A DNA stretch of 64,000 bases from Streptomyces sp. MNU76. Lineage in GTDB: Bacteria; Actinomycetota; Actinomycetes; Streptomycetales; Streptomycetaceae. Below are positions 8,059-16,992 of this stretch, piece by piece (the first letter of the stretch is position 1; every line of letters begins with the position of its first letter). Where the stretch lies: NCBI RefSeq assembly GCF_020982545.1, contig NZ_JAJKLK010000008.1, forward strand, positions 1 to 64,000, written 5' to 3'. The notes under the pieces are model-generated. The model worked only from the letters and a program-made list of their open reading frames with translations. It made no database searches and was not told where the DNA came from. Both the position numbers and the translations under genes were made by a program.

Positions 8059-8594
8059 GCCGGAGCGGGTGTGGTCGGTCTGGCCGCGGCGGTCAGCGTC
8101 CGGTTCTCGCAGCGGATGCGCACAGTGAGCAGGACGGCGTTGAGTACGGTGAACACGGCCGCGGTGATCCAGGCGGTGTGGACGAGTGGCAGGGCCACGC
8201 CCTCGGCGACGACGGCCACGTAGTTCGGATGCCGCAGCCACCGCCACCGGTAGGGGCCGCTCGTCACCAGCGGCAGGCCGGGTACGACGATCACCTGGGT
8301 GTTCCAGCGGGGTCCCAGGGCGTTGATGCACCACCATCGCAGTGCCTGGGAGGCCGCCAGCACGGCCAGCATCGGCCAGGCCAGGGCGGGTACGAAGGGC
8401 CGGTCGGCCAGCCACACCTCGGCCGGGCAGGCGATCAGCAGGCCTGTGTGGAGGGCGACCATCGCCGGGTAGTGGCCCTGCCCGGTCACCCTCGCGCCGC
8501 GGGCGGTACTCCACCGCTCGTTGCGGCGGGCGACGACGAGTTCGGCGACGCGCTCTCCGGCGACGGCGGCCACCAACAGTCCGTACCAGATCAT
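8055..8594 (-). CDS. srsB: Isoprenylcysteine carboxyl methyltransferase-family protein (SrsB-like)
   Basis: A 179-residue integral membrane methyltransferase of the ICMT/PEMT type: several TM helices and the conserved SGPYRWRWLRHPNYVAVVAEG cofactor-binding segment. In srsABC the homologue O-methylates alkylresorcinols. Its ATG is directly preceded by four 9-bp repeats, each holding a Shine-Dalgarno-like GAAGG, and its stop overlaps the next gene's GTG. Membrane location suits a lipid substrate. Confidence 0.82.
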   Translation of the reverse strand: MIWYGLLVAAVAGERVAELVVARRNERWSTARGARVTGQGHYPAMVALHTGLLIACPAEVWLADRPFVPALAWPMLAVLAASQALRWWCINALGPRWNTQVIVVPGLPLVTSGPYRWRWLRHPNYVAVVAEGVALPLVHTAWITAAVFTVLNAVLLTVRIRCENRTLTAAARPTTPAPA

Positions 8595-8630
8595 GTGCCC
8601 TTCGTGCCCTTCGTGCCCTTCGTGTCCTTC
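8595..8630 (-). repeat. Four 9-bp tandem repeats carrying ribosome-binding sites
   Basis: On the coding (minus) strand the unit GAAGGGCAC repeats four times (first copy GAAGGACAC) and abuts the ATG of the methyltransferase gene. Each unit contains a GAAGG Shine-Dalgarno-like core, the last about 4 nt from the ATG. Confidence 0.85.
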
Positions 8631-8641
8631 AACGGTCCGAA

Positions 8642-9700
8642 CTACCAGCGCAGTAGGACGAGTTCGCAGGCGAAGCCGGGCCCCATCGCCAGCAGCACAC
8701 CCGGCGTGCCCGGCGGCGGGCGGCGTTCGGCCAGGGTGTCGCGCAGTACGTGGAGCACCGACGACGAGGACAGGTTGCCCACGTCGGCCAGGTGACGCCA
8801 GGTCACATCGAGCGCCTCCTCCGGCAGGCCGAGGGCCTCGGTGACGGCTTCCAGGACTTTGGGGCCACCCGGGTGGCAGACCCAGGCGGTCACGTCGTTG
8901 GGCTTGATCCCGTGGTCGCCGAGGAACCCCCCGACGTCATCGGCGAGGTAGCCGCGCACCACATCGGGAACCTGCGGGTCGAGGACGACCTGGAAGCCGG
9001 AGTCCTTGATGTCCCAGCCCATGACGCGCCCGGTGTCCGGATACAGATGGCTGCGCGTGTCCACGATCGTCGGGCCGGATGTCTCCTCCTGACGGTCCGC
9101 GCCGCAGGCGACGACCGCGGCGGCGCCGTCGCCGAACAGTGCGGTGGCGACCAGGTTGGCCATGGAGGCGTCGTCGCGCTGGAAGGTGAGCGAGCAGAGT
9201 TCGACCGACAGCAGCACCGCGACGTGGTCGGGCCGGCCCAGCAGGTAGTCGTGCATACGGGCCAGGCCGGCGGCGCCGCCGGCACAGCCCAAGCCGAACA
9301 GGGGCAGCCGTTTGACGTCCGGCCGCAGTCCGAGGCGGCCGACCAGCCGTGCGTCGATCGAGGGGGTGGCGATGCCGGTGACGGAGGTGAAGATCAGCAG
9401 GTCCATGTCGGCTGCGGACAGCCCGGCCAGGTGCAGTGCGTCTCGGACGGCCTTGGCGCCCAGGTCGGTGGCCGAGGCGATGAAGACGTCGTTGGAGGCG
9501 CCGAATCCGTCCAGTTCCCCGTACCGTTCGAGCGGCAGCGTCAAGTGGCGCGAGCGGACCTTCGCGCTGCGGTGCAGCCGGTCCAGGACCCGGCGGTCGG
9601 CGCCCTCTGGCAGGCAGGTGCGGGCCACCATGTCGGTGATCTCGGACTGGGTGCGACGGTGCGGTGCGAGGGCACCGTGAACGGCGGCGATCCGCGTCAT
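8642..9700 (-). CDS. srsA: Type III polyketide synthase (SrsA-like)
   Basis: A 352-residue chalcone/stilbene-synthase-fold enzyme. The catalytic triad is intact: Cys139 in GLGCAGG, His276 in CHPGGPK, Asn309 in GNLSSSS; the C-terminal GxGPG loop is AMGPGF. These enzymes extend an acyl starter with malonyl-CoA. Position upstream of the methyltransferase and flavoprotein genes matches the phenolic-lipid srsABC operon, favouring a long-chain resorcinol, pyrone or related product over the flaviolin precursor of RppA. A divergent UbiA gene suggests a prenylation step too. Confidence 0.9.
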   Translation of the reverse strand: MTRIAAVHGALAPHRRTQSEITDMVARTCLPEGADRRVLDRLHRSAKVRSRHLTLPLERYGELDGFGASNDVFIASATDLGAKAVRDALHLAGLSAADMDLLIFTSVTGIATPSIDARLVGRLGLRPDVKRLPLFGLGCAGGAAGLARMHDYLLGRPDHVAVLLSVELCSLTFQRDDASMANLVATALFGDGAAAVVACGADRQEETSGPTIVDTRSHLYPDTGRVMGWDIKDSGFQVVLDPQVPDVVRGYLADDVGGFLGDHGIKPNDVTAWVCHPGGPKVLEAVTEALGLPEEALDVTWRHLADVGNLSSSSVLHVLRDTLAERRPPPGTPGVLLAMGPGFACELVLLRW

Positions 9701-9850
9701 ATCGTTCCCGTCGGGTTGTCAACTCGGGTGAGTCGCTCCCCACGTGTTCCCCGGGCCGGGGCTTCGATACCATGAATCGCCCGTCCGGCCGTTCCTCCCT
9801 GGGGCGCGTGCTCCAGCCGGGCGGGGCCGGGGCCGCCTACGATCGGCCGG
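9701..9850. promoter_or_regulatory. Divergent promoter region of PKS operon and UbiA gene
   Basis: 150 bp between the two divergent start codons must hold both promoters. No clear palindrome or consensus promoter was recognised. Confidence 0.45.
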
Positions 9851-10720
9851 GTGGGCACTCCCGAACAGTCGACGGCCGGCGGCCCGGCCGCGAGTTGGGC
9901 CGTCCGGGTGGGCGGCCTGGCCGGATCGTGCCACCCCGGGCCGGTCGTGGCGGTCACCGCCCTGATGGCCGCTCTGGCCGTCACCGCCGGCCAGAGCGGC
10001 GCGCGTGGTGTCCTGACCGCCGCCGCCGTTCTGACCGGGCAGCTGTCCGTCGGCTGGTGCAACGACGCGTTCGACGCGCGCCGGGACATCGCCGCCGACC
10101 GCCGCGGCAAACCGGTCGCCGACGGGGCGGTCGGTGTGACGGAGGTCTGGGTGGCCGCGTATGCCGCGCTGGCGCTGTGCGTGCCGCTCTCGCTCGCCTG
10201 TGGCCTGTGGGCTGGCGCCGTTCACCTGACCGGAGTCGCGGCGGCGTGGGCCTACGACCTGCGGCTCAAGGCGACCGCATGGTCCTGGGCACCGTACGCG
10301 GTGGGCTTCGCCGCGCTCCCGGCGTTCGTGGCGCTGGGGCTGCCGGGGCAGCCGTGGCCGGCCTGGTGGGCGGTAACCGCCGGGGCCCTACTGGGGGTCG
10401 GCGCCCATCTGGGAGACGTACTGCCGGACATCCGCGGAGATCTGGCGACGGGCGTACGGGGATGGCCGCACCGGCTGGGCCCGGACGGCACCCGGCTGCT
10501 CCTGCCGGTGCCGCTGGTGGCCGCGTCCGCGGTTCTGGCGCTGGGGCCCGCCGGACCACCCGGCAGGTGGGGAGTGGCGGCGCTCGCGGTGGCCGTCCTG
10601 GTCGCGATGGCTGGGACGGTGCTGGGACGCCGCCGGGAGCGGGCGGCGTTCGCCGCAGCGGTCGCCGTGGCGGTGGTGGACGTGGCATTGCTGCTGCTGC
10701 GCGGCACCGGAATCGCCTGA
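9851..10720 (+). CDS. UbiA-family prenyltransferase
   Basis: A 289-residue polytopic membrane protein with both UbiA Asp-rich motifs: NDAFDARRD at residues 71-79 and DVLPDIRGD at 189-197, which bind Mg-diphosphate. About eight TM helices are apparent. UbiA enzymes transfer an isoprenoid to an aromatic or lipid acceptor within the membrane. The divergent type III PKS operon makes a phenolic polyketide a plausible acceptor; this is inference. GTG start. Confidence 0.86.
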   Translation: MGTPEQSTAGGPAASWAVRVGGLAGSCHPGPVVAVTALMAALAVTAGQSGARGVLTAAAVLTGQLSVGWCNDAFDARRDIAADRRGKPVADGAVGVTEVWVAAYAALALCVPLSLACGLWAGAVHLTGVAAAWAYDLRLKATAWSWAPYAVGFAALPAFVALGLPGQPWPAWWAVTAGALLGVGAHLGDVLPDIRGDLATGVRGWPHRLGPDGTRLLLPVPLVAASAVLALGPAGPPGRWGVAALAVAVLVAMAGTVLGRRRERAAFAAAVAVAVVDVALLLLRGTGIA

Positions 10721-10917
10721 CCCTGCCGCTTCGCCGGCCGTCAGCCCCGCCCCCTGCGGATGAAGGTGTCCACTCACGGCCCTTCGCCGAGCGTGAGCTG
10801 CGGTTCCTGGTGACACCAGCTGTGCCTCGCAAGCCGGACCCATCCCGGTGCCCTGGCACGGCATCACCCGGACCGGACAGGTCATGAAACGGGGCAAGCG
10901 CGCGACAGCCGGGCGCA

Positions 10918-11295
10918 TCAGGAGTTCGCTTCCCTGCCGAGGGTGGACCGTAGTTTCTGGTGTGCTTCTCCAGGGCCGCCGCCCTCCTGCCCTTCCAGCA
11001 GGGCTGCTGCGATGGCGTCCAGCTTGCGCTGGACGGCGCGTTCGGCCCGCAGTTCGGAGTTCTTCAGCAGCGCCACCAGGAGCAGGGTCACCGCCGACAT
11101 TGCCTCGCCCACGAACAGGAGCCACGTGATCGGCAGGCCGATCACGTGCAGCGTGACAGCCACGGCGACCAGGATCAGGCAGATCCCGAAGAACGTTGCT
11201 GAACTGGTGAACCGTGAGGCATTCTCGGCCAGCCTCTCAAATGGCTTGCTCCGCGAACCTCCGCGGTCGGACGGATGCTTGAGAATCATGCCCAT
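10918..11295 (-). CDS. Low-affinity iron permease-family small membrane protein
   Basis: 125 residues with two TM segments (about 33-53 and 56-78) and the family's tail pattern KNSELRAERAVQRKLDAI, resembling bacterial 'low-affinity iron permease' (PF04120-type) proteins. Biochemical function is unproven in bacteria. The 197 bp upstream of its stop (10721-10917) hold no gene I can recognise. Confidence 0.75.
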   Translation of the reverse strand: MGMILKHPSDRGGSRSKPFERLAENASRFTSSATFFGICLILVAVAVTLHVIGLPITWLLFVGEAMSAVTLLLVALLKNSELRAERAVQRKLDAIAAALLEGQEGGGPGEAHQKLRSTLGREANS

Positions 11296-11673
11296 TCTCT
11301 ACAGCGGACGGTGGCATGCCCGAGGGCTGCCACGCCCGGCCAGGACGCGGACCATCCCCGCGGGTTCGGCGAGATTCCGTCCTGGTACGCGGTGAAGGGT
11401 TCCTGGTCGAAGTGATGGGCGCCGTGACGGACTTCCCGGAGGCGGACCTTCGACGGGAGAGGGTCCAGGCCTGCCGAGTCTCGTGCGCGTGCGAGCGTTT
11501 CCCGGCTGGGTCGACCCCAGGGTCCGCTCTGGTTCCCCGTGAGGCTCCGGCCACAGTCGCACTCGTGCGACCGGAGCAGTACGCCGGCCCGCCAGCCGCA
11601 CGGGAGCCCGCGAGACTCCGTCCAGGGTCTGTGACTCTTCATCGATCACGTCTTCCAGCGCGCGGCCGTTGCG
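11296..11673. other. Gap without a recognisable gene
   Basis: 378 bp between the small permease and the DUF6328 relic. Open frames on both strands lack any family resemblance and their codon use does not stand out. Probably decayed sequence. Confidence 0.5.
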
Positions 11674-12129
11674 TTGGGCCGTCGCACCGTCTTCGCTGCC
11701 GACGAGGACCTCGCCCGGCCGGGCGAGCTGCTCGCGGAGTTGAGGATCATCCAGACCGGGGCCCAGATCCCGTTCGCGTTTCTGCTGACACTGGCCTTCA
11801 CCGCCCGCTTCCCCTGCTCGATACGACGCAGCGCACCATGTACGTCACGCCGGTGCTGCTCGCGGTGCTCGCGGCGGCTCTGTTCACCGCGCCGGCCGTC
11901 TTGCATCGCACTCTGTTTCAGCGCGGGGCCAAGCCCGAGAGCGTCATGCGTCTCTTCACGGCTCGCGGGGGAGGGTATGAGCGTCTTGATGCTGGCCCTC
12001 ACTGGCTCCGTACTGCTCGTCGTCGACGTGGTGCTCGGCCGCGTCGAGGGCGTGACATGGCTGCCTTCTTTGGCTCTCGGTGCGCAGGTCGGTCTGTTTC
12101 ATTGCCGTCAATTTTTGTCAGCCGATTGA
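11674..12129 (+). pseudogene. Frameshifted DUF6328 membrane protein
   Basis: Pieces of one DUF6328-type protein occur in alternating frames: LAELRIIQTGAQIPFAFLLT in the first, then LDTTQRTMYVTPVLLAVLAA through LFQRGAKP in a second from about 11815, and VLMLALTGSVLLVVDVVLG back in the first from about 11975. Two compensating shifts leave a full-length but scrambled reading frame. The family is a small four-helix membrane protein of unknown function common in Streptomyces. Confidence 0.7.
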
Positions 12130-12188
12130 GTGTTGGAGCCTTCCGGGCGGTGTCCACGCAACGTGGAGACGGCCCGGGGCGATCGTGG

Positions 12189-12363
12189 TCACAGACTGAA
12201 GGCGTCCTTGGCCTTGTCGCCGGACTGCTTCAGGTTTCCGGCGACCTGGTCGGTCCTGTCGTGCCGCTGCGGTCGCCTGTTGCGGGTGGTCCGGCCGATG
12301 CGGTTCGGTGATCCGGCCCTTGAATGCCTGTGTCTTGTGCTTGATTATCCGTCCGACGCTCAT
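12189..12363 (-). pseudogene. Frameshifted CsbD-like stress protein
   Basis: The N-terminus (MSVGRIIKHKTQAFKGRITE) and, in another frame, the C-terminus (DQVAGNLKQSGDKAKDAF) are those of a CsbD-family general stress protein of normal size. The 175-bp span is one base over a multiple of three, so one indel near codon 21 disrupts it. The ATG overlaps the stop of the upstream small membrane gene. Confidence 0.72.
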
Positions 12364-12581
12364 GGTCGACCGCCTGCTTGTCCGGTGAGTGGGTTCCCGC
12401 GTGTGATCGCCGTACAGGCGGCTGTTCCCGCGGGCAGGATCGAGCTCCGGAACGGACTACCCAAGGCTGTACCGGCGCTGCTACCGCCGCGCCCGCGCAT
12501 CGCGAAGCCAACGATCCAGACGACCAGCAGGACGGCGGCGACCCACCAAAGGGTCTGCATGGTGAAGCCGAACCCGAACAC
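12360..12581 (-). CDS. Small membrane protein
   Basis: 73 residues from a GTG start, with one long hydrophobic segment (QTLWWVAAVLLVVWIVGFAM) followed by a basic Gly-rich turn. It is paralogous to the gene at 13257 (shared FGFGF and WWVAA blocks). The homologous ILLLLLIAA stretch lies just upstream in frame, so the true start may be earlier. The stop overlaps the CsbD relic start (ATGA), implying a small stress-related unit. Confidence 0.6.
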   Translation of the reverse strand: MFGFGFTMQTLWWVAAVLLVVWIVGFAMRGRGGSSAGTALGSPFRSSILPAGTAACTAITRGNPLTGQAGGRP

Positions 12582-12653
12582 TGCCGCGATCAGCAGAAGG
12601 AGAAGAATCCTCGCCCGAGTGATGTTGGGGTGGCATGGCCCTACGCCGTGTTG

Positions 12654-12869
12654 TCAGTCAACGTCTGGCAACCTACCTTGCCAACGCGGTGTCGGCACGG
12701 GGAATTCTGCGTGCTCGGCAGCGGCGGCCGGGGTGAACGGAGCCGCGGCAGGAGCGTCGAGCGACTCGGCCGGCGGCGCAGGCAGGACGCGGTCCTCCCA
12801 CCAGGACAGGGCCATCACGGTGGCGAGCAGGACGAAGGGGGTCGAAGCGGGAACGATCAGTGCGTACAT
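12654..12869 (-). CDS. Small hydrophobic protein, function unknown
   Basis: 71 residues from ATG: an N-terminal TM segment (MYALIVPASTPFVLLATVM), a WWEDRVLP motif, then an Ala/Pro-rich tail. Similar short proteins are common in Streptomyces genomes; none has a known role. Confidence 0.55.
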   Translation of the reverse strand: MYALIVPASTPFVLLATVMALSWWEDRVLPAPPAESLDAPAAAPFTPAAAAEHAEFPVPTPRWQGRLPDVD

Positions 12870-13256
12870 GTGTATCGCCTGTCGGTGGATACGTGCGACA
12901 TGGCGGGCAGCGGATGGACGGTGCCCGCAATGGGGCGCATCGAGGCTGCGCCGGGATCGCGTAGCGACGGCGAGTGCGAGAGCGGCCCGTTGGCGAACGG
13001 GGCAGGTACCGGCACTGATGCGCCAGGTGCGCCCTCGAAGGAGCGCGAAAAGGGTGATCGACGCTGCCGGGGGCTCGGGCCGTAGCGCACAGGCTAGCCC
13101 TCGCCGCACTCCCTGGACAGACGTCAAGTGGCCATCCGGTCCCGGCGGAAGACGCTGACGTGGGCCGCTGTCCACAACCTCTGGGGAGGACTAGTCTGTT
13201 CGTACACGCCCCGGCCCCCGGCAGTGATGCTTTGTTCCGCTCTGGGGAGGCCCGCC

Positions 13257-13541
13257 GTGTTCGTTCTGCTTCTCATCCTGATCGTGGTCTTGTTCGGCTT
13301 CGGCTTTCTCGACCCCATCTGGTGGGTGGCCGCAGCAGTGTTGGTCTTCGGCGCCACCCGCCACGGTCGCGATCGCGGGGGAGGCTGGATCCGTGGCGAC
13401 GGATCCGATCTCGGGGACTATCGGGACTACGAGCACCGCCGGGATCGTCAGGACCGCTGGGACCGTCGATACAGCCGTCGGCACCGGGCGCGCTGGAGGC
13501 GCGAGGACCGTCGGGACCATGAACGCCGCGGTGAGCGCTGA
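13257..13541 (+). CDS. Small membrane protein with charged tail
   Basis: 94 residues from a GTG preceded by GGGGAGG at a good distance, which decides against the in-frame ATG 30 bp upstream. One TM hairpin or long helix (VFVLLLILIVVLFGFGF, then WWVAAAVLVFG) is followed by a tail rich in Arg, Asp and Tyr. Paralogue of the minus-strand gene at 12360-12581. Confidence 0.65.
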   Translation: MFVLLLILIVVLFGFGFLDPIWWVAAAVLVFGATRHGRDRGGGWIRGDGSDLGDYRDYEHRRDRQDRWDRRYSRRHRARWRREDRRDHERRGER

Positions 13542-13617
13542 AGTTGCCTGACATCCGGAGATTCCAGGGCGGCTTCAGCCACACCGGACGCGCGGAAATC
13601 GTGGAGAGGCAGATGCC

Positions 13618-13831
13618 ATGCCGGCCAGGAACCTGCTGGTGGACGTGTCACGGCAGTGCGACACCAGACTTCCGGAGGTGGGCTGCGGCAGTGGTCGCCG
13701 CCCGGGAGGGTGAGCCGCTCTCGCGGCTGATGCAGCGGGCGCTGCGGGATGCGCTGCTGCGGCTCTACACGGAAGACCGGGGCCGCGACTCACGACCGAC
13801 AGACGAGCCGACCGGAAAGGGAAGGCCATGA
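13618..13831 (+). pseudogene. Frameshifted ribbon-helix-helix-like small protein
   Basis: The ATG at 13618 opens PARNLLVDVSRQCDTRLPE, and a second frame continues with VVAAREGEPLSRLMQRALRDAL and RLYTE. Together they look like a short MetJ/Arc-type DNA-binding protein with one frameshift near 13680. The stop overlaps the next gene's ATG. Confidence 0.45.
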
Positions 13832-14184
13832 TTCACGCAGCCGACGTCCGCGAGTGGCGCAACCGCGATGTTGTCGACGCCGAGTCGCGCAAGATCGGTG
13901 TCCTTGAGGCGGTGTATGTGGACACCACCACTGACGAGTCGGCCATGGCCACGGTACGGACCGGACTGCCCACCCGGCACCGACTGCTCTTCGTTCCCAT
14001 CGAGGACGCGATCGTCGGCCCGGGCTATCTCAGGGTCGGCTATGTCAGAACGCTGGTGAAGCAGGCGCCTTCGATCGGCACCGACGACGTGCTGCCCGCC
14101 GAGCAGGAGGAAGCGATCTTCAAGCACTACGGACTGGCCTACGCGCCCGGTGCGGCCGGAGAACGGCAACTGGCGTGCCGCTGA
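13828..14184 (+). CDS. PRC-barrel domain protein
   Basis: 118 residues with a single PRC-barrel domain: VREWRNRDVVDAESRKIGVLEAVY is the typical opening, and RLLFVPIEDAIVG the second half. Streptomyces carry many such small proteins, often near stress genes. Partner and role unknown. Coupled by ATGA to the preceding relic; its 3' end overlaps the next broken gene. Confidence 0.8.
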   Translation: MIHAADVREWRNRDVVDAESRKIGVLEAVYVDTTTDESAMATVRTGLPTRHRLLFVPIEDAIVGPGYLRVGYVRTLVKQAPSIGTDDVLPAEQEEAIFKHYGLAYAPGAAGERQLACR

Positions 14185-15240
14185 CCACCTACGGACAGAA
14201 CGACTGCCCTGTGAAATACGCACCATGCGCCAACTGGCCACGCCCCCGCGAAGAACAGCGGCTGTTGACGGCCGTGGCTTCGGCGGAGAAAACGGCTCTA
14301 CTGACCGAGATCTTCGAACTACGTTCCAGGGACGAGCAGTTGGGCCGTGCGTTGGCGAGCGGTTCGGTGATCGACCAGGCGCGCGGCATGCTGATGGCCT
14401 TGGTGCCTGTTCCAGCGAGAGGGCTGCCTGTGCTCGGAAAGCTGATGCGTACGCACGCTTGGCGGGCGTACGAGCGGCTGGATGCCGTCCACTGGGCCCG
14501 GCTTGCCTCGGCCGTCACCTTCACCAGCTTCGTCGCGCTCTTTCCGCTGATCACCGTGGGCGCGGCGATCGGTGCCAAGCTGCTGAGCGACGACCAGCTG
14601 GGGAAACTCCAGGACAAGATCGCCGCCCAGGCGCCAGGCCTCTCTGGCCTGCTGGACCTGGACGGTCTCGTCGCACATGCCGGATCCGCCGGGCTGATCG
14701 CGGGCGCGCTGCTGCTTGTGATCGGCATCAACTGGGTCGGCGCCGTGCGCGGCTGCCTACGTGCGGTGGGGGAGAAAAAAGCAGGACCCGGGCAATCTGT
14801 TCCTGCTCAAGTTCCAGGACTCCGCTGTGCTGGTCGGTCTCGGCGCGGTCGGTCTCGGCGCGGTCGGGCTGGTCGCGACCGATAGTGCGATGCTCGCGAA
14901 CAGTGCCGTCGGCCGGGCCGTCGACAAGGCCGGGTATCGCGGGCGGGACGGGCCCTGCTGTTCTTCGCCGGCCTGGCCATCGTCCTGTTGTCGACTTCAT
15001 GCTGCTCGTCTACATGCTCACCCGGCTGCCGCGGATGCATCCCGACCGACGTGCGGTCGTAGTCGCCGGGATGACCGGTGCGGCGGGCCTCGAACTGCTC
15101 AAGTGGTTGCTGACCGGGCAGGGCGTTGCGGCGAAGAGCATGTACAGCGCCTTCGCCGTGCCGGTCGCCATCGTGCTGTGGATCAACCTCATGGCCAGGC
15201 TGCTGTACTGCGCGTTTGGACAGCGACAGCAGCGGGGACG
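14175..15240 (+). pseudogene. ANTAR fragment joined to frameshifted YihY/BrkB-family gene
   Basis: The first part (about 14262-14405) reads like the start of an ANTAR domain (SVIDQARGMLMAL). It runs in frame into a YihY-family membrane protein (LMRTHAWRAYERLDAVHWARLA onwards). That gene then breaks at least three times: at the G5/A6 run near 14770, near 14955, and near 14990, after which VDFMLLVYMLTRLP continues in a third frame. A 15-bp tandem duplication encodes GLGAVGLGAVG near 14840. The gap to 15434 has no gene. Confidence 0.75.
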
Positions 15241-15434
15241 GTGGTGTGGTCCGGCGAGACAGCCGAGGGCGAGTGCCCGGAGCCCGGGATCAGCCCCGCA
15301 GCCGACGGCGCACCACAGCGGGCGTCAGCCGGCAGCGGCGCACCAGCAGCACCGCGTCTCCAGACGCACGGCCCGTGATCCGAGCGTGGTTCGTGCTCGG
15401 CCGGCTGTGTACGGTCACCGTCTCGGCGACGGTG

Positions 15435-16151
15435 TCAGACCACCAGGCCGGGGAGGGGTTCGGAGTCGTCGATGAAGGCGCGGGCGACGTCGGACAGGCG
15501 TCGGTTGTGGGCGCGGGCGTAGCCGCGCAGTGCGGTGAAGGCCTGCTCCATGTCGATGCTCTGGCGTTCGGCGAGTTTCCCCTTGGCCTGTTCGATCAGG
15601 ACCCGGCTGTTGAGTGCGGTCTGCAGCTGTTCGTTGAGGACGGTGCTGCGGTGGGTTGTGCGTTGTTGCAGGAGGCTGATGGTGGCGACGTCGGCGAGGG
15701 CCTGGGCGACGAGGGTGGCGGACGGGTCGAAGGGGCCGGGGGCGGCGCGGAAGAGGTTCAGGGCGCCGACGACCTCGTCGCGCAGGCGCATGGGCAGGGC
15801 CTGGACGGCCCCGAATCCGCTGCGGTGGGCCGCCGCGACGAAGTGTGGCCAGCGGTCGACTTCCCGGGTCAGGTCGGGGACGATCACCTGTGTGCCGGCG
15901 CGGAAGCACTCGAGGCAGGGGCCCTCGTCGTTCTGGAGTTGGAAGAGTTCCAGCAGGCGTACCTGTTCGTCGGAGGCGGCCATGACGCGGAGTTCGCCGT
16001 CGCGGTCCGCGAGCAGCACCCCGGCCGCACTGGCGCCGAGCATGCCCACGCAGCGGTCGGTGAGCAGGCGCAGGAAGTCGATCAGGTCGAAATCGGCGAC
16101 CAGGTTGTCCGCCAGCTCGACGAAGGTCTTGGCCAGAAGCTGCTGATTCAT
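15435..16151 (-). CDS. GAF-ANTAR RNA-binding regulator
   Basis: 238 residues: a GAF sensor domain (about 10-155) and a C-terminal ANTAR domain (SRVLIEQAKGKLAERQSID then LRGYARAHNRRLSDVA). ANTAR proteins bind paired RNA hairpins and prevent termination. The start MNQQLLAKTFVELAD suits the family and has AAGGGTG upstream; an ATG at 16241 with GAGAGGG is a longer alternative overlapping the previous gene. Last gene of a four-gene regulatory operon. Confidence 0.88.
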   Translation of the reverse strand: MNQQLLAKTFVELADNLVADFDLIDFLRLLTDRCVGMLGASAAGVLLADRDGELRVMAASDEQVRLLELFQLQNDEGPCLECFRAGTQVIVPDLTREVDRWPHFVAAAHRSGFGAVQALPMRLRDEVVGALNLFRAAPGPFDPSATLVAQALADVATISLLQQRTTHRSTVLNEQLQTALNSRVLIEQAKGKLAERQSIDMEQAFTALRGYARAHNRRLSDVARAFIDDSEPLPGLVV

Positions 16152-16230
16152 CGTGAACACCCTTGATGGAGACTGGTCCCGCCGGGAGGGGGCGGGAAGT
16201 GCAGCACGTTCGTAGGTCGGCACGGGTGCG

Positions 16231-16992
16231 TCAGGTTTCATCGTCGGTCCCTCTCGGTTCCGCGTCGGGGGAGAAGCGAAGCCGGTGGGCCACCACGTCG
16301 GCGGCCACCTCGGGGAGTCGGCGTCCCTGGGTATAGGCGTAGGCGCGGAGCCTGACGAAGGCTTCGTCGATGCCGACGCCGAGTTGGACGGTGAGGATGC
16401 CGGTGGCCTGGTCGATCTCCGGCCGGTATCCGCCCAGGTCCTCGAAGCCACGGTCCGGCAACGGTCCGCCGGTCGGCGCGCCCGTCTCCTCGATCCGGCC
16501 ATCGAGCAGGAGCAGCGTTGCGAGATCGGCGAAGGCCAGCGCGTCGGCCAACTCCTCCGCGTCCAGCACGGTCGGCACGTTGGCGTACAGGTCCAGGATT
16601 CCCGGGCTGATCGCCCCTAGCTGCAGGGGGAGTGCGAACACCGCGCGTGCCCCGGCTTCCAACGCCGCATCGGCGAACACGGGCCAGCGGTCCTGCATCG
16701 CGTGTGTCAGCAGATCGGGTGTCAGGATGGCCGAACCCTGTGTGAAGGCGTCGACGCAGGGTCCCTCGCCCAGGGTGAGCTGGAGCTCCTCCAACTGCTC
16801 GCTGATGTCGTCGGTGCTGCACAGGGGATGGCTCGTCGTGGTCCGGGACATCGCGGATACTCCGGCCCCGCCGACTGGGAGCGCGGCCACGGCCGCGGTG
16901 CACACGTCCACCACGCCGACCCGGGCGCCGCGTCGGGCCGCCTGCTCGGCGACCAGCGCCTGGATACGGGCCGAGCGGCTGTCGGACCTCAC
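16231..16992 (-). CDS. GAF-ANTAR RNA-binding regulator
   Basis: 253 residues from a GTG that overlaps the upstream GNAT stop (GTGA). It has a GAF-like domain (CVDAFTQGSAILTPDL, WPVFADAALEAGARAVFALPL) and an ANTAR domain (IDQATGILTVQLGVGIDEAF, LRAYAYTQGRRLPEVA). Sensor ligand unknown. Tandem placement with a second GAF-ANTAR gene suggests they act together or antagonistically on the same transcripts. Confidence 0.88.
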   Translation of the reverse strand: MRSDSRSARIQALVAEQAARRGARVGVVDVCTAAVAALPVGGAGVSAMSRTTTSHPLCSTDDISEQLEELQLTLGEGPCVDAFTQGSAILTPDLLTHAMQDRWPVFADAALEAGARAVFALPLQLGAISPGILDLYANVPTVLDAEELADALAFADLATLLLLDGRIEETGAPTGGPLPDRGFEDLGGYRPEIDQATGILTVQLGVGIDEAFVRLRAYAYTQGRRLPEVAADVVAHRLRFSPDAEPRGTDDET

